The position numbers and the translations under genes are program-made. This document shows, one piece after another, positions 9,451-19,883 of a stretch of DNA of 64,000 nt. The first letter of the stretch is position 1, and every line of letters starts with the position of its first letter. The notes below the pieces were generated by a model. That model searched no databases. It was not told where the DNA came from and saw nothing but the letters and a program-made list of their open reading frames with translations. Origin of the DNA: Bacillus sp. 491mf (GTDB lineage Bacteria > Bacillota > Bacilli > Bacillales > Bacillaceae_G); contig NZ_FOLV01000001.1 of assembly GCF_900112415.1 (NCBI RefSeq), forward strand, positions 62,001 to 126,000, given 5' to 3'.

Positions 9451-10353
9451 ATGAAAGATCTGCGTATCGCTCTTATTCTAATTTCGGCAATATTATGTAT
9501 AACTTTAAATAGTGTAAATCCTATACAGCAGTATGCTTCTATACATATGGTTTCCTCCTTTTCAAGTCAGCGTACACATTTAGGTAAGATGACTGTAAGT
9601 TTTTTAAAAGTTGGGCAAGGTGACGCAACAATTATTTCCTTACCAAACGGGAAGACAATTTTAATTGATGGTGGTCCGTATGAGGCTGGGGAGCTTATTA
9701 TGGAGAAATTAATTAAAAAGGGAATTAAACGCTTAGATGTTGTTATCGGTACACATCCTGATATGGATCATATCGGAGGACTAATTCCAATTATTGAACA
9801 AATGCCAGTTTCTCTTGTACTAGATAGTGGGAAATTATATAGTTCATTTACATATCATTCGTATATAAGAAGTATTAAAAAAAGAGGAGTCCCATTTTTA
9901 CGTGTAAAGGAGGGGCAATATATTCCATTAGATCCTCATATTTCTGTTCAAGTATTAAATGATGGAAAAACAAAACGAGAAAATAATGAGTCATCTATCG
10001 TATTGAAAATTCGTTACGGTAAGGCTGATTTGTTATTCATGGGGGATGCTGATACACATACAGAGGAAGAAATTATGAATAAGTACGATGTGCATGCAGA
10101 CGTGTTAAAAGTTGGCCATCACGGTTCATATACTTCAACGAGTGAAGAGTTTATAACGGCTGTTGCACCGCAGTTTGCTATTATTTCATACGATAAGAAG
10201 AATACGTATGGTCATCCGCATCGAAGTGTAATGAAACGATTGCATCGGCATGGCGTGACTGTACACACTACCGTGAAAAAAGATATTGAAATTGAAACAG
10301 ATGGTCAGTGTATCATATTCCAGCATCAGCTACCATTGCCATTGTTAAAATAG
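9451..10353 (+). CDS. Secreted ComEC-like metallo-beta-lactamase-fold hydrolase
   Basis: 300 residues. The N-terminal 20-25 residues form a signal peptide or membrane anchor (RIALILISAILCITL). The rest is an MBL domain as in the C-terminal part of ComEC/Rec2: VGQGDATIISLPNGKTILIDGG, the metal-binding HPDMDHIGG (about residues 110-118), GDADTHTEEE and VGHHGS. Such proteins are predicted extracytoplasmic nucleases or phosphodiesterases; the substrate is unknown. Single-gene unit with RBS AAAGGAGAAGG. Confidence 0.88.
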   Translation: MKDLRIALILISAILCITLNSVNPIQQYASIHMVSSFSSQRTHLGKMTVSFLKVGQGDATIISLPNGKTILIDGGPYEAGELIMEKLIKKGIKRLDVVIGTHPDMDHIGGLIPIIEQMPVSLVLDSGKLYSSFTYHSYIRSIKKRGVPFLRVKEGQYIPLDPHISVQVLNDGKTKRENNESSIVLKIRYGKADLLFMGDADTHTEEEIMNKYDVHADVLKVGHHGSYTSTSEEFITAVAPQFAIISYDKKNTYGHPHRSVMKRLHRHGVTVHTTVKKDIEIETDGQCIIFQHQLPLPLLK

Positions 10354-10367
10354 TGTTTGTATCATTC

Positions 10368-10410
10368 ATTTCAGCAGCATATGAAAGAAATCAAAGCTGC
10401 TGAAATTTAA
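10368..10410 (+). terminator. Possible terminator after the MBL hydrolase
   Basis: ATTTCAGCAGC pairs with GCTGCTGAAAT around a loop of about 20 bases. There is no long T-run, so the call is weak. Confidence 0.5.
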
Positions 10411-10575
10411 TTATAGTTAAATTTGTTCATGCATAATACGATGTATTTCTATAAGTGTAGTTGCTTTTTTTTGTTTCGTGTAGGAGGGAGTACTCTGAAA
10501 GTTCTTTTGAGTAAAATGACTGTTTTATATTATGATTATTAGAGAAAAAAACTACCTCTTTAAAAATTAGGGTTA

Positions 10576-10590
10576 ATTGTATAGACAACT
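10576..10590 (+). promoter_or_regulatory. NagR (GntR/HutC) operator before nagA
   Basis: ATTGTATAGACAACT resembles the ATTGGTATAGACxAxT operator bound by NagR/YvoA-type HutC regulators. It lies about 50 bp before nagA, and nagR is the third gene of the operon, which implies autoregulation released by glucosamine-6-phosphate or GlcNAc-6-phosphate. Confidence 0.75.
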
Positions 10591-10639
10591 ATTCGTGCGT
10601 GTATTAAAATAGAGATAGGGATTACACGGGAAAGGATCG

Positions 10640-11794
10640 ATGAAAATGAAAATGAAAATGCAAGTCGTTATCAATGCTAAAATTTATACAGGGTGTGAAG
10701 TGTTAGAAAGCGGCTTTATTCGTTACACGGATCAAATTCAAGAACTTGGATTGATGGCTCAGTATGTACCACAAGAAAATGAAACGGTTCATGATATGAA
10801 AGGGAATATAGTCATTCCAGGTATGATTGATGTTCATATTCACGGTGGATACGATGTTGATGCAATGGATGCAAATAGCGACGGATTAGTAACTCTCGGT
10901 AAACAGATGTTACAAGAAGGGGTTACAACTTTCTTTCCAACAACAATGACGCAATCTCCTGAAGCAATTGAAGCGGCGCTGAATGCTGCAAAAGAAGCAA
11001 AGGAAAAAGGTGCGCATTTCGAATATATTCATTTAGAAGGTCCATATGTTTCAAAAAAACGTGCAGGTGCACAGCCGCTAGAATATATTGTCTCTGCAAA
11101 TATTGAGCAATTTAAGCAATGGCAAACGACTAGCGGGAATTTAATTAAACTCGTAACATATGCTCCAGAAGAAGAAGGTGCGCGTGAGTTTGAAGAATAT
11201 CTCGCAGAAACGGATGTCATCGGTACAATTGGACATACAGATGCAACGAATGAACAATTAATTGGGAGAAACATTACACATGCAACGCACCTTTATAATC
11301 AAATGCGTGGTTTGCATCACCGTGAGCCAGGTGTAGTTGGCCATGTGTTATTAAATCCAGATGTAATGGTCGAAGTAATTACAGATGGTATTCATATTCA
11401 CCCGGATATGGTGAAATTAGCATATAAATTAAAAGGCGCTAGAAAAATGAGTGTCATTACGGATGCAATGCGTGCAAAAGGGTTAGCAGATGGATTATAT
11501 GAACTTGGTGGACAACCGGTTATCGTAAAAGATGGTAGCGCACGATTAGAAGATGGGACATTAGCGGGCAGTATTTTGAAAATGGACGAAGCGTTGCGTA
11601 ACGTGATAGCGTTTACTGGATGCTCCATTGAGGAGGCTGTTCTTATGACATCAATTAACCAAGCTGAGGAATTTGGATTAGTAAACAAGGGTGTTTTAGA
11701 AATAGGAAAACATGCGGATTTCGTTATTATGTCTGAAGATTTATATATACGAGATACAGTCCGATTAGGAATTCATATGAAAGAGGGGAAATAA
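10640..11794 (+). CDS. nagA: N-acetylglucosamine-6-phosphate deacetylase
   Basis: 384 residues. It hydrolyses GlcNAc-6-P to GlcN-6-P and acetate, the first step of amino-sugar catabolism. Amidohydrolase features: PGMIDVHIHGGYDVDAMD (metal-binding HxH), EGPYVSKKRAGAQ, GHTDATNEQ, THLYNQMRG and ITDAMRAKG with the catalytic Asp. The start is uncertain: ATGAAA is repeated three times (10640, 10646, 10652), GGAAAGG lies just before, and any of the three ATGs could be used. nagB begins directly after the stop codon. Confidence 0.95.
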   Translation: MKMKMKMQVVINAKIYTGCEVLESGFIRYTDQIQELGLMAQYVPQENETVHDMKGNIVIPGMIDVHIHGGYDVDAMDANSDGLVTLGKQMLQEGVTTFFPTTMTQSPEAIEAALNAAKEAKEKGAHFEYIHLEGPYVSKKRAGAQPLEYIVSANIEQFKQWQTTSGNLIKLVTYAPEEEGAREFEEYLAETDVIGTIGHTDATNEQLIGRNITHATHLYNQMRGLHHREPGVVGHVLLNPDVMVEVITDGIHIHPDMVKLAYKLKGARKMSVITDAMRAKGLADGLYELGGQPVIVKDGSARLEDGTLAGSILKMDEALRNVIAFTGCSIEEAVLMTSINQAEEFGLVNKGVLEIGKHADFVIMSEDLYIRDTVRLGIHMKEGK

Positions 11795-12583
11795 ATGAAT
11801 ATCGTCGTTGTAAAAACTCCAGAAGAATTAGCAGATGCGGGTTATAAATTAATTGAACACGTTATAAAGACAAAAGAAAATCCAGTATTAGGAATGGCTA
11901 CAGGTAGCTCCCCATTAGGGATTTATGCATTGATAAGAAAAAATAAACTTGATACAAGCCGTACAACCACTGTAAACTTAGATGAGTACGTAAATTTACC
12001 ACACGAAAACAAAAACAGCTATCATTATTTTATGCAAGAACAGTTGTTTAATCATCTTTCGTTTAAAGAAACATATGTACCAAATGGAATGGCAGACGAT
12101 TTACAAGAAGAATGTAAGCGTTATGAAAGTATTATTGATGCCAATCCAGTTGATTTACAAATTCTTGGAATCGGTGAAAACGGTCACATCGGATTTAATG
12201 AGCCGGGAACATCATTTGATTCTGTAACTAGCATTGTGGAGTTAACAGAATCTACCCGTCAAGCTAACCGGCGTTTCTTCGAAAAAGAAGAAGATGTGCC
12301 AACGCATGCTATTACAATGGGGATTGGTAGCATTATGAAAGCAAAGCAAATAGTACTTGTTGCTTCTGGATTGAATAAAGCAGGAGCGATTAAGGAAATG
12401 CTACAAGGGAAAGTAAGTGAAGGGTGTCCGGCTACAGTTTTGCAACATCATCCAAATGTAACCGTAATCGCAGATCAAGAAGCTCTATCTTTATGCAGTG
12501 AGGCGATTGCTGATGAATATCGACAAGTATTCACCATTTCCGATCTATTATCAGATTCAGGAGTGGGTGAAGCAACTAATTGA
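11795..12583 (+). CDS. nagB: Glucosamine-6-phosphate deaminase
   Basis: 262 residues. It converts GlcN-6-P to fructose-6-P and ammonia. Family motifs: [23 protein letters not shown] (catalytic Asp), [16 protein letters not shown] and [15 protein letters not shown]. The ATG abuts the nagA stop with no spacer; RBS GAGGGG lies within nagA. The 3' end overlaps the start of nagR by about 70 bp in a different frame, so the three genes are tightly coupled. Confidence 0.96.
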   Translation: MNIVVVKTPEELADAGYKLIEHVIKTKENPVLGMATGSSPLGIYALIRKNKLDTSRTTTVNLDEYVNLPHENKNSYHYFMQEQLFNHLSFKETYVPNGMADDLQEECKRYESIIDANPVDLQILGIGENGHIGFNEPGTSFDSVTSIVELTESTRQANRRFFEKEEDVPTHAITMGIGSIMKAKQIVLVASGLNKAGAIKEMLQGKVSEGCPATVLQHHPNVTVIADQEALSLCSEAIADEYRQVFTISDLLSDSGVGEATN

Positions 12584-13244
12584 ATCCGGTGAATGGAAGC
12601 CGGGAGATAAAATTCCATCTGAAAATGAATTATGTGATAAGTTTGAAGTAAGTCGAATGACAATCAGACAGGCCATTAATAACTTAGTTGAACAAGGGTA
12701 TTTACATCGAAAACGTGGAATTGGAACTTTTGTACAACTTCCAAAGGTTGAACAAAAGTTGCAAGGTATGACAGGATTTACAGAGGATATGCTCTCTCGT
12801 GGAATGAAACCAAGTAGCGTATTATTAAGCTTTCACCTTGTTCCAGCTACTGCTGCAGTAGCAGAGAGGCTTAGAATTCAAGCGGGAGAATCGGTTTACG
12901 AGGTGAGACGAATTCGCCTAGCTGATGATGAACCAATTGCGTTTGAGACAACGTATTTGTCACCATCTCTTGTAAAAGATATTAATGAAGAAATTTTACA
13001 GCAATCATTGTATGAGCACTTAGAAGAAAAACTAGGCTTTAAGTTAATTAGTGCTACACAATCTATTGAAGCATCTATTGCAACGGATGAAGAAGCAGAG
13101 CATCTTCATATTCCGAATAAAGCACCAGTGCTTGTAATGAGACAATGGTCATATGCAGCAGGCGAGTTGCCGCTGGAGTATGTAAAATGTATTTACAGAG
13201 GAGATCGTTATAAGTTTATTACGAATATTTCACGCAATAAGTAA
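12513..13244 (+). CDS. nagR: GntR/HutC-family regulator of N-acetylglucosamine use
   Basis: 243 residues from ATG 12513 (GAGGCG 7 bp upstream). The start lies inside nagB; an in-frame GTG at 12498 is an alternative. It has the GntR winged helix near residues 10-75 ([20 protein letters not shown], then RKRGIGTFV) and a UTRA effector domain from about 90 to 240. It is a likely repressor of nagAB that responds to amino-sugar phosphates, as known for YvoA/NagR. The last gene of the operon; no clear terminator is seen, and repeat B1 follows. Confidence 0.92.
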   Translation: MNIDKYSPFPIYYQIQEWVKQLIESGEWKPGDKIPSENELCDKFEVSRMTIRQAINNLVEQGYLHRKRGIGTFVQLPKVEQKLQGMTGFTEDMLSRGMKPSSVLLSFHLVPATAAVAERLRIQAGESVYEVRRIRLADDEPIAFETTYLSPSLVKDINEEILQQSLYEHLEEKLGFKLISATQSIEASIATDEEAEHLHIPNKAPVLVMRQWSYAAGELPLEYVKCIYRGDRYKFITNISRNK

Positions 13245-13267
13245 AACGTGGAGCTATATGCTGTGAG

Positions 13268-13402
13268 ATAAAGTGGTACTTCCGTTAGCGGGCGAATCTT
13301 CGCTGATCGCTATTTGAACGAATCGGGCTTTTCGGACAGTCTACCTTCTTCAGGTTTTTTACAATCTTGAGGCGGCTGCTTTATTGTCCGTTAATGCAGG
13401 AA
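13268..13402 (+). repeat. Repeat family B, copy 1 (diverged)
   Basis: It follows the family order: ATAAAG end, TCAG/TTAG-GGGG hairpin, GAATCGGGCTTTTCGGACAGT, TCTTGAGGC, then TTATTGTCCGTTAATGCAGGA. About 135 bp, with several changes from copies 2 and 4. Confidence 0.75.
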
Positions 13403-13444
13403 AAATATGACTCATCCTTATAAGGGGTGAGTCGTATTTTTTTG
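13401..13444 (-). terminator. Terminator of the minus-strand HAD gene
   Basis: GACTCACCCCTTATAAGGATGAGTC on the minus strand, followed by ATATTTTT; flanked by T-runs on both sides, so possibly bidirectional. The stem contains the stop codon of the HAD gene. Confidence 0.75.
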
Positions 13445-14233
13445 TTTTTGATTATAACGAAGAACATATTCGATTGCATCTTTAACAGAGGAAACAATAT
13501 GTGATGCATGCTGCTTTACTGCATCATCTGCACCTGCCATTGCAAAGCTATGAGGTGTTAAAGCGAACATAGGAATATCGTTATATGAATCACCAATGCA
13601 AGCTACTTCATTAGGTTTAATATTAAATTCATTTAATAAAACAGAAATAGCGGAACCTTTGCTAATGTTAGGAGGCATAACATCTAAACATTGTTCAGCA
13701 GAAATAAAAGTACTTACTTTTCCTTTGAAATTTTCCTCAATTTGTTTTTGAAGAATAACTAAATCTTCTTTTGTACCACCGACTGAAATTTTATTTGGGA
13801 AAATTGTTGTATCAATTTTTGCGAGCAAGTTTGGTTCTTCAACGGAAGTCATTTTTACCTGCTTTTCAAGTTCATGAATAAATGGTGTTTTTTCCTCAAT
13901 GTAATAATTATATTCATCACTTACATAACGAAAGAATGGTTCATTATTTGTTATAGACAGCAGTTCGGGTAAAATAGTAGAATCAAATGTTGCAGATAAG
14001 AGTTGTTTATTTTCGTGTGTATATACAAATACACCGTTCACGCTAATACGATGAAAATTCATATCAACTTTGTTCATTAAATCAGCAATTTCATTATCAA
14101 GTCTGCCGGATGCGAAACAAAGAGTTATATTTTGATTAGCAAGGCTACGCAATGCATCTACATCTTGGTTATCGATTACACCTCCGTGTTGCATCATTGT
14201 GCCATCGATATCGCTTATAAACATTTTAATCAT
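13418..14233 (-). CDS. HAD-superfamily Cof-type phosphatase (paralogue)
   Basis: 271 residues. Motif I is MFISDIDGTMM, motif II SGR near residue 43, the Lys motif ISKGSAISVLL and the metal motif GDSYNDIPMF. GAAAGGAG lies 8 bp before the ATG. Same family and size as the gene at 3022-3807; both end in a HSF-A region. The substrate is unknown, probably a phosphorylated sugar or cofactor. It is a single-gene unit, divergent from glcT; the 160-bp gap between them carries both promoters. Confidence 0.9.
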   Translation of the reverse strand: MIKMFISDIDGTMMQHGGVIDNQDVDALRSLANQNITLCFASGRLDNEIADLMNKVDMNFHRISVNGVFVYTHENKQLLSATFDSTILPELLSITNNEPFFRYVSDEYNYYIEEKTPFIHELEKQVKMTSVEEPNLLAKIDTTIFPNKISVGGTKEDLVILQKQIEENFKGKVSTFISAEQCLDVMPPNISKGSAISVLLNEFNIKPNEVACIGDSYNDIPMFALTPHSFAMAGADDAVKQHASHIVSSVKDAIEYVLRYNQKQKNTTHPL

Positions 14234-14397
14234 GATAGGGCTCCTTTCAACTAGACGTATGCTTTTATATTATACGTATCTCGTACATTCATGTCTAAAA
14301 ATTGACTTTTTTAAAATGGTAGATGTTTAACATTGACGGAAAATAAGGTTGTTCTGTAACATGAAAGTAGACGTTTTATGTGCAGGGGTGGTGTTGT

Positions 14398-15246
14398 ATG
14401 GATAATTGTCTCGAAATTAAAAAGGTTTTAAATAATAATGTCATTATTGCTGCTCATCCAGAACACGAAGAAGTGGTCGTTATTGGAAAAGGGATTGGGT
14501 TTGGGAAAAAATCAAAAGAAATGTTAGAAGTAGAACAGATTGAAAAAATGTTTGTATTAACAAATGAACGTGAACGTGAACAATACAAACTGCTGGTTCC
14601 GCATGTGAGCGAGAATTTGATTGAACTAATGAATGATCTCATGTTTTATATTCAAGATCGAGTAGAAACACCATTAAATGAGCATATTCATATTTCTTTA
14701 ACTGATCATATCGCTTTTGCTATAAAGCGATTAAAGCAAGGGTTTACAGTAGATAACCCATTTTTAGTGGAGACAAAAGTGTTGTATCCAAATGAATATA
14801 AAATTGCCGAAGAAGTTGTAGAATTAATTAATTCCCGCTTAAATATTCATCTTCCAGAAGGAGAGATTGGATTTATTGCACTTCATATTTATAGCTCAGT
14901 TACAAACTCTGAAGTATCTGCTGTTAATCAAAATTCTAGACTAATCGCTCATCTTGTCTCTTTAATTGAAACAAATTTACAACTAGAATTAGACAAAGAG
15001 AGCATTCATTATCTACGTCTTGTTCGTCATCTACAATTTGCAATCGAACGTATAAAGAATGGTGAGAAAGTGGAAGAATCACAAAATTTTGCAGATTTAT
15101 TAAAAGCTGAATTTCCAGAGTGCTATAATTTAGCTTGGAAACTTGTGAAAGTTATGCAAAAGCAATTGCAACTTCCTGTGTATGAAGCAGAAACGGTTTA
15201 TTTAACGATGCATTTGCAGCGCTTAAAAAAGGTTGAACAAATTTAA
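14398..15246 (+). CDS. glcT: PTS antiterminator GlcT (BglG/SacY family)
   Basis: 282 residues from ATG 14398 (AGGGGTGG upstream); a GTG at 14380 is in frame. Layout: N-terminal RNA-binding CAT domain (EIKKVLNNNVIIA start, VVIGKGIGFGKK), then two PRD domains with conserved His residues (HIHISLTDHIAFA, GEIGFIALHIYSS, YLRLVRHLQFAIER, ETVYLTMHLQRL). It binds the RAT hairpin in the ptsG leader when glucose is being transported and blocks the terminator. It lies directly upstream of its target. Confidence 0.95.
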   Translation: MDNCLEIKKVLNNNVIIAAHPEHEEVVVIGKGIGFGKKSKEMLEVEQIEKMFVLTNEREREQYKLLVPHVSENLIELMNDLMFYIQDRVETPLNEHIHISLTDHIAFAIKRLKQGFTVDNPFLVETKVLYPNEYKIAEEVVELINSRLNIHLPEGEIGFIALHIYSSVTNSEVSAVNQNSRLIAHLVSLIETNLQLELDKESIHYLRLVRHLQFAIERIKNGEKVEESQNFADLLKAEFPECYNLAWKLVKVMQKQLQLPVYEAETVYLTMHLQRLKKVEQI

Positions 15247-15259
15247 ACTTTGTCGGAAA

Positions 15260-15272
15260 TGTAAACGTTAAA
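15260..15272 (+). promoter_or_regulatory. Possible CcpA cre-like site before ptsG
   Basis: TGTAAACGTTA is a half-conserved match to the catabolite-response element, just upstream of the ptsG promoter. Confidence 0.4.
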
Positions 15273-15280
15273 AAAATCTA

Positions 15281-15309
15281 TTGAATCGCTTACAATTGTT
15301 ATGTATAAT
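15281..15309 (+). promoter_or_regulatory. Sigma-A promoter of ptsG
   Basis: TTGAAT (15281-15286), a 17-bp spacer and TATAAT (15304-15309). It leads into a leader of about 255 nt with the RAT and terminator. Confidence 0.8.
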
Positions 15310-15359
15310 TCAGTTATACAAAGTTCTACTAAATTCGACAAATGAATAACAGTGCACAA

Positions 15360-15374
15360 AGAAAACGTTTACTT
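15360..15374 (+). promoter_or_regulatory. cre-like site in the ptsG leader
   Basis: AGAAAACGTTTACTT fits the cre pattern TGNAANCGNTNNCA well and lies about 45 bp after the predicted transcript start. Confidence 0.5.
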
Positions 15375-15410
15375 TAATTTGTGAACTTATTACGTATACC
15401 TATTTTTGAC

Positions 15411-15525
15411 ACGTGTTACTGATTCGATCAGGCATGAGTGAAGAAAAGTTAGGCATGTAAGCTAAAGAAAGGGACATACTACCCTTTGTATAGCTATCGT
15501 CCTACCTTTTTTCCTCATGCCTTTT
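15411..15525 (+). promoter_or_regulatory. GlcT antitermination leader: RAT and overlapping terminator
   Basis: The RAT is at 15411-15440: GTTACTG, a short loop, then CAGGCATGAG, the known GlcT/LicT target layout. Its 3' half is also the left arm of a terminator: GGCATGAGTGAAG...AGG at 15431-15453 pairs with CCTACCTTTTTTCCTCATGCC, followed by TTTT at 15521. The loop carries an inner hairpin, GCTAAAGAAAGGG with CCCTTTGTATAGC. GlcT binding to RAT would stop the terminator from forming. Confidence 0.85.
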
Positions 15526-15571
15526 GGCGTTTGTCGAAAGTACCAATTATAATAAGAGAGGAAGGATCATT

Positions 15572-17629
15572 ATGTTTAAGAAGATCTTTGGTGTTCTTCA
15601 AAAAGTCGGTAAAGCACTTATGCTACCAGTTGCAATCTTACCGGCTGCAGGGATTTTACTTGGATTTGGTAATGCGTTCCAAAATCCACAGTTAACAAAT
15701 CATATCCCTGCGTTAAAAGCAGATTGGTTTGTTCTAGTTGCGAAAATTATGGAGCAATCTGGTGATATTATTTTCGGAAACCTGGCACTATTATTCGCAG
15801 TAGGGGTTGCCATCGGGTTAGCAGGTGGAGACGGAGTAGCTGGGTTAGCAGCGTTCGTAGGATACTTAATTATGAACAAAACGATGAGCGTATTCTTAGG
15901 AGTAGAGAAATTTGTTACGATTGTAAGTGACAAAGTTCCAGTTAAAACTGGCTTTACAGATCAAGCGTATGCAAACGTATTAGGTATTCCGACACTTCAA
16001 ACGGGAGTGTTTGGTGGTATCCTTGTAGGGATATTGGCAGCGTATTGTTATAATAAATACTTTAATATTGAATTACCATCATATTTAGGATTCTTTGCTG
16101 GTAAACGTTTCGTGCCAATTGCAACAGCAACATTCTCTTTACTTTTAGGGATTTTAATGTGCTTTATTTGGCCAACAATTCAAGGCGGTTTGAATTCATT
16201 CTCGCATCAAATGATTGATACAAATAGAACGTTAGCAGCATTTATATTCGGTTTAATTGAACGTTCTTTAATTCCATTTGGATTACATCATATTTTCTAT
16301 GCACCATTCTGGTTTGAGTTTGGTCAATATACAAATGCAGCGGGTGACGTTATTCACGGTGACCAAAAGATTTTCATGGCACAATTAAAAGATGGTGTTG
16401 AGTTAACAGCTGGTACATTTACAACAGGTAAATTCCCGTTCATGATGTTTGGTCTTCCAGCAGCAGCGTTAGCGATGTACCATGAAGCACGTCCAGAAAA
16501 TAAAAAAGTAGCAGCTGGTATTTTAGCTTCTGCAGCGTTAACAGCTTTCTTAACTGGTATTACAGAACCGATTGAGTTCTCATTCTTATTTGTAGCACCT
16601 GTATTATTTGGAATCCACGCAGTATTTGCTGGTTTATCATTTATGACTATGCAAATTTTAAACGTTAAAATCGGAATGACATTCTCTGGTGGTTTGATTG
16701 ACTTTATGTTATTCGGTGTATTACCAAACCGTACAGCATGGTGGTGGGTAATTATTGTTGGTCTTGTACTTGCAGTGATTTACTACTTCGGATTCCGCTT
16801 TGCAATTCGTAGATGGGATTTAAAAACACCAGGTCGTGAAGTTGTTGAAGAAAATGACGGAGCAGGAAAAGTAGAAGCAGGCGAGCTTCCAGGTGAGATT
16901 TTAGTAGCACTTGGTGGAAAAGAAAACATCGCTTCTTTAGATGCTTGTATTACACGTTTACGTGTACAAGTAAAGGAACAAAAGGATGTAAACAAAGCTC
17001 GTTTAAAAGAGCTTGGAGCAGCAGGTGTTCTTGAAATTGGTAACAATATTCAAGCTATCTTTGGTCCAAAATCAGATACATTAAAATCACAAATTCAAGA
17101 TATTATGGCAGGCCGTGCAGTGCATGTTGCAAAAGAAGCACCTGCAAAAGTAGAAGCACCTGTTCAAAAAGATACAAATGAAGTAATTGCGACTCCGATT
17201 GAAGGTAAAGTTTTACCGATTACTGAAGTACCAGACCAAGTGTTTTCTGGAAAAATGATGGGAGATGGCTTTGCGATCGAACCAACAGAAGGGACAGTAG
17301 TATCTCCTGTAAATGGTGAAATTGTGAACGTATTCCCAACAAAACATGCAATCGGTATTCAATCAGAAGGCGGAAGAGAAATTTTAATTCACTTCGGTAT
17401 TGATACAGTAAAATTAAATGGAGAAGGCTTTGAAGCGTTAGTTTCTCAAGGAGATAAAGTAACACAAGGCCAACCGTTATTAAAAGTAGATTTAGCGTTT
17501 GTAAAAGAAAATGCACCTTCTATTATTACGCCAATTGTTTTCACAAACTTACAAGAAGGACAGAAAGTTGAAATCAAAAAGCAAGGTAATGTCAAGAAAG
17601 GTGAAACAAACGTTATTGATATTCAGTAA
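15572..17629 (+). CDS. ptsG: PTS glucose permease EIICBA
   Basis: 685 residues from ATG 15572 with AGAGGAAGG before it; the frame is open upstream to 15524. Domains: EIIC membrane domain to about residue 420 (10 or so hydrophobic segments; [12 protein letters not shown] motif), EIIB near 440-520 with the phospho-Cys in [10 protein letters not shown] (about residue 458), a linker rich in Ala/Pro/Lys, then EIIA near 550-685 with the phospho-His in [10 protein letters not shown] (about 605). It imports and phosphorylates glucose. The leader is controlled by GlcT; ptsHI follow after 138 bp. Confidence 0.97.
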   Translation: MFKKIFGVLQKVGKALMLPVAILPAAGILLGFGNAFQNPQLTNHIPALKADWFVLVAKIMEQSGDIIFGNLALLFAVGVAIGLAGGDGVAGLAAFVGYLIMNKTMSVFLGVEKFVTIVSDKVPVKTGFTDQAYANVLGIPTLQTGVFGGILVGILAAYCYNKYFNIELPSYLGFFAGKRFVPIATATFSLLLGILMCFIWPTIQGGLNSFSHQMIDTNRTLAAFIFGLIERSLIPFGLHHIFYAPFWFEFGQYTNAAGDVIHGDQKIFMAQLKDGVELTAGTFTTGKFPFMMFGLPAAALAMYHEARPENKKVAAGILASAALTAFLTGITEPIEFSFLFVAPVLFGIHAVFAGLSFMTMQILNVKIGMTFSGGLIDFMLFGVLPNRTAWWWVIIVGLVLAVIYYFGFRFAIRRWDLKTPGREVVEENDGAGKVEAGELPGEILVALGGKENIASLDACITRLRVQVKEQKDVNKARLKELGAAGVLEIGNNIQAIFGPKSDTLKSQIQDIMAGRAVHVAKEAPAKVEAPVQKDTNEVIATPIEGKVLPITEVPDQVFSGKMMGDGFAIEPTEGTVVSPVNGEIVNVFPTKHAIGIQSEGGREILIHFGIDTVKLNGEGFEALVSQGDKVTQGQPLLKVDLAFVKENAPSIITPIVFTNLQEGQKVEIKKQGNVKKGETNVIDIQ

Positions 17630-17677
17630 AATTTAGACGCAAAATGTTTATAATTATAATAGGCGATGCGGTTGACC

Positions 17678-17700
17678 GAACATCGCCTATTATATACAAT
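17678..17700 (+). terminator. Possible weak hairpin between ptsG and ptsH
   Basis: The 138-bp gap has the near-palindrome GGCGATG...CATCGCC (about 17663-17691) followed by TATTATATAC rather than a T-run. It could be a leaky terminator that lets ptsHI be partly co-transcribed. Confidence 0.4.
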
Positions 17701-17767
17701 ATAGATGGTGTTATACTCACATCTATACAACCTCAAATATATTGTATTTTAAAGGAGATAGATCATT

Positions 17768-18031
17768 ATGGAAAAAATCTTTAAAGTAACTAGCGACTCA
17801 GGAATTCATGCTCGTCCAGCAACTTTACTTGTAAACACTGCAAGCAAATTCGGTGCAGATATCAACTTAGAATATAATGGTAAAACTGTAAACTTAAAAT
17901 CAATCATGGGTGTTATGTCTTTAGGTATTCAACAAGGCGCAGAAATCAAGATTACTGCAAATGGTGATGATGCAGCTCAAGCAGTAGCAGCTATTGAAGA
18001 AACTATGAAAAACGAAGGGTTAGGAGAATAA
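17768..18031 (+). CDS. ptsH: Phosphocarrier protein HPr
   Basis: 87 residues. The active His15 is in [11 protein letters not shown] and the regulatory Ser46 is in [12 protein letters not shown], so both the PEP-dependent and the HPr-kinase-dependent sites are present. It passes phosphate from EI to all EIIs and, as HPr-Ser-P, is the CcpA co-repressor. RBS AAAGGAGA. The stop overlaps the ptsI start by one base (TAATG). Confidence 0.98.
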   Translation: MEKIFKVTSDSGIHARPATLLVNTASKFGADINLEYNGKTVNLKSIMGVMSLGIQQGAEIKITANGDDAAQAVAAIEETMKNEGLGE

Positions 18032-19743
18032 TGACTCTTAACATTAAAGGGATTGCTGCATCAAGTGGTATTGCCATTGCAAAGGCATTCCGTTTAGAAA
18101 ATCCTGAATTTAACATTGAAAAGAAAACGATTTCGGATGAAGCTGCGGAAATCGTACGTTTAGAAGCTGCGCTTGAAAAATCAAAATCTGAATTAGAAGC
18201 AATTAAAAATCATGCTTTTACTGAGCTTGGTGCTGATAAAGCTGCGATCTTTGAAGCACATTTACTAGTATTAAATGATCCAGAACTAGTAAACCCAGTA
18301 AAAGATAAAGTGACAAGCGAAAAAATAAACGCTGAATTCGCGATGGATGAAGTTGCATCAATGTTCATTACTATGTTTGAGAGCATGGATAACGAATATA
18401 TGAAAGAACGTGCAGCCGATATTCGTGATGTGACAAAGCGTGTTATTGCACATTTACTTGGAATTAACTTCTCAAACCCTAGCACAATTTCTGAAGAAGT
18501 AATCATTATTGCAGAAGATTTAACACCATCTGATACAGCTCAGTTAAATCGTAAATATGCAAAAGGTTTTACAACTGATATTGGTGGACGTACATCTCAC
18601 TCTGCAATTATGGCTCGCTCTATGGAAATACCAGCTGTTGTTGGTACAAAAGTTGTTATGGAACAAATCCAAAACGGCGATATCGTAATTATCGACGGTT
18701 TAGACGGAGAAGTAATTGTAAACCCATCTGAAGAAACTCTTCGTGTTTATGAAGAAAAGAAAGCACAATTTGAAGAACAAAAAACAGAGTGGGCAAAATT
18801 AAAAAATGAAGCGACAGTTACAGCAGATAATCAACATGTTGAGCTTGTAGCAAATATCGGTACACCGAAAGATGTAAAAGGTATTATTGATAACGGTGGA
18901 GAAGGCGTTGGCTTATATCGTACAGAATTCTTATACATGGGCCGTGACAATCTTCCAACAGAAGAAGAACAATTTGAAGCATACAAAGCTGTTCTTGAAG
19001 GTGTAGGAGAAGGTCAGCCAGTTGTCGTTCGTACACTTGACATTGGTGGCGATAAGGAGCTTCCATACTTACATTTACCAAAAGAAATGAACCCGTTCTT
19101 AGGCTACCGTGCAATTCGTTTATGCTTAGAAGAACAGGATATCTTCCGTACACAACTTCGTGCTTTACTTCGTGCAAGTGTATACGGTAACTTAAAAATT
19201 ATGTTCCCGATGATTGCAACTCTTGATGAATTCCGTCAAGCAAAAGCAGTTTTATTAGAAGAGAAAGAGAAACTTGTACAAGCTGGTACAGTTGTTTCAG
19301 ACGCTATTGAAGTAGGTATGATGGTTGAAATTCCTGCTTCTGCGGTTTTAGCTGACCAATTTGCAAAAGAAGTAGATTTCTTCTCTATCGGAACGAACGA
19401 CTTAATTCAATACACAATGGCAGCGGATCGTATGAATGAACGCGTATCTTACTTATATCAACCATATAATCCAGCGATTTTACGCCTTGTAAAAATGGTT
19501 ATTGATGCAGCTCATAAAGAAGGAAAATGGGCTGGTATGTGCGGTGAGATGGCAGGAGATGCCCTAGCAATTCCATTGTTAGTTGGATTAGGATTAGATG
19601 AGTTTAGTATGAGTGCGACATCTATTCTTCCAGCGAGAACACAAATTCGCAAGCTTTCAAAAGCACAAATGGAAGAATTAGCACAAAAGGCTTTAAACAT
19701 GTCAACTGCTGAAGAAGTAGTAGAACTTGTAAAAAGTATTTAA
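18031..19743 (+). CDS. ptsI: PTS enzyme I (phosphoenolpyruvate-protein phosphotransferase)
   Basis: 570 residues, normal length. N-terminal HPr-binding/phospho-His domain with the active His in [13 protein letters not shown] (about residue 190); C-terminal PEP-binding barrel with [27 protein letters not shown] and the catalytic Cys in GMCGEMAGD (about 503). It starts the PTS phosphate relay from PEP. Translationally coupled to ptsH; a strong terminator follows. Confidence 0.98.
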   Translation: MTLNIKGIAASSGIAIAKAFRLENPEFNIEKKTISDEAAEIVRLEAALEKSKSELEAIKNHAFTELGADKAAIFEAHLLVLNDPELVNPVKDKVTSEKINAEFAMDEVASMFITMFESMDNEYMKERAADIRDVTKRVIAHLLGINFSNPSTISEEVIIIAEDLTPSDTAQLNRKYAKGFTTDIGGRTSHSAIMARSMEIPAVVGTKVVMEQIQNGDIVIIDGLDGEVIVNPSEETLRVYEEKKAQFEEQKTEWAKLKNEATVTADNQHVELVANIGTPKDVKGIIDNGGEGVGLYRTEFLYMGRDNLPTEEEQFEAYKAVLEGVGEGQPVVVRTLDIGGDKELPYLHLPKEMNPFLGYRAIRLCLEEQDIFRTQLRALLRASVYGNLKIMFPMIATLDEFRQAKAVLLEEKEKLVQAGTVVSDAIEVGMMVEIPASAVLADQFAKEVDFFSIGTNDLIQYTMAADRMNERVSYLYQPYNPAILRLVKMVIDAAHKEGKWAGMCGEMAGDALAIPLLVGLGLDEFSMSATSILPARTQIRKLSKAQMEELAQKALNMSTAEEVVELVKSI

Positions 19744-19745
19744 TG

Positions 19746-19788
19746 AAAAAAACCTGGGACTGATTTGAAATCGGTCCCAGGTTTTTTC
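19746..19788 (+). terminator. Terminator after ptsHI
   Basis: AACCTGGGACTGATTT pairs with AAATCGGTCCCAGGTT, followed by TTTTTC. Confidence 0.93.
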
Positions 19789-19883
19789 ATATAATTTATT
19801 TATAACTTTGAAATTAAGTTTAATTGAAAATAGCCCACAAACTCTTATTCTACGGTACATAAAACGAATCCGTTTTGAAAAAA

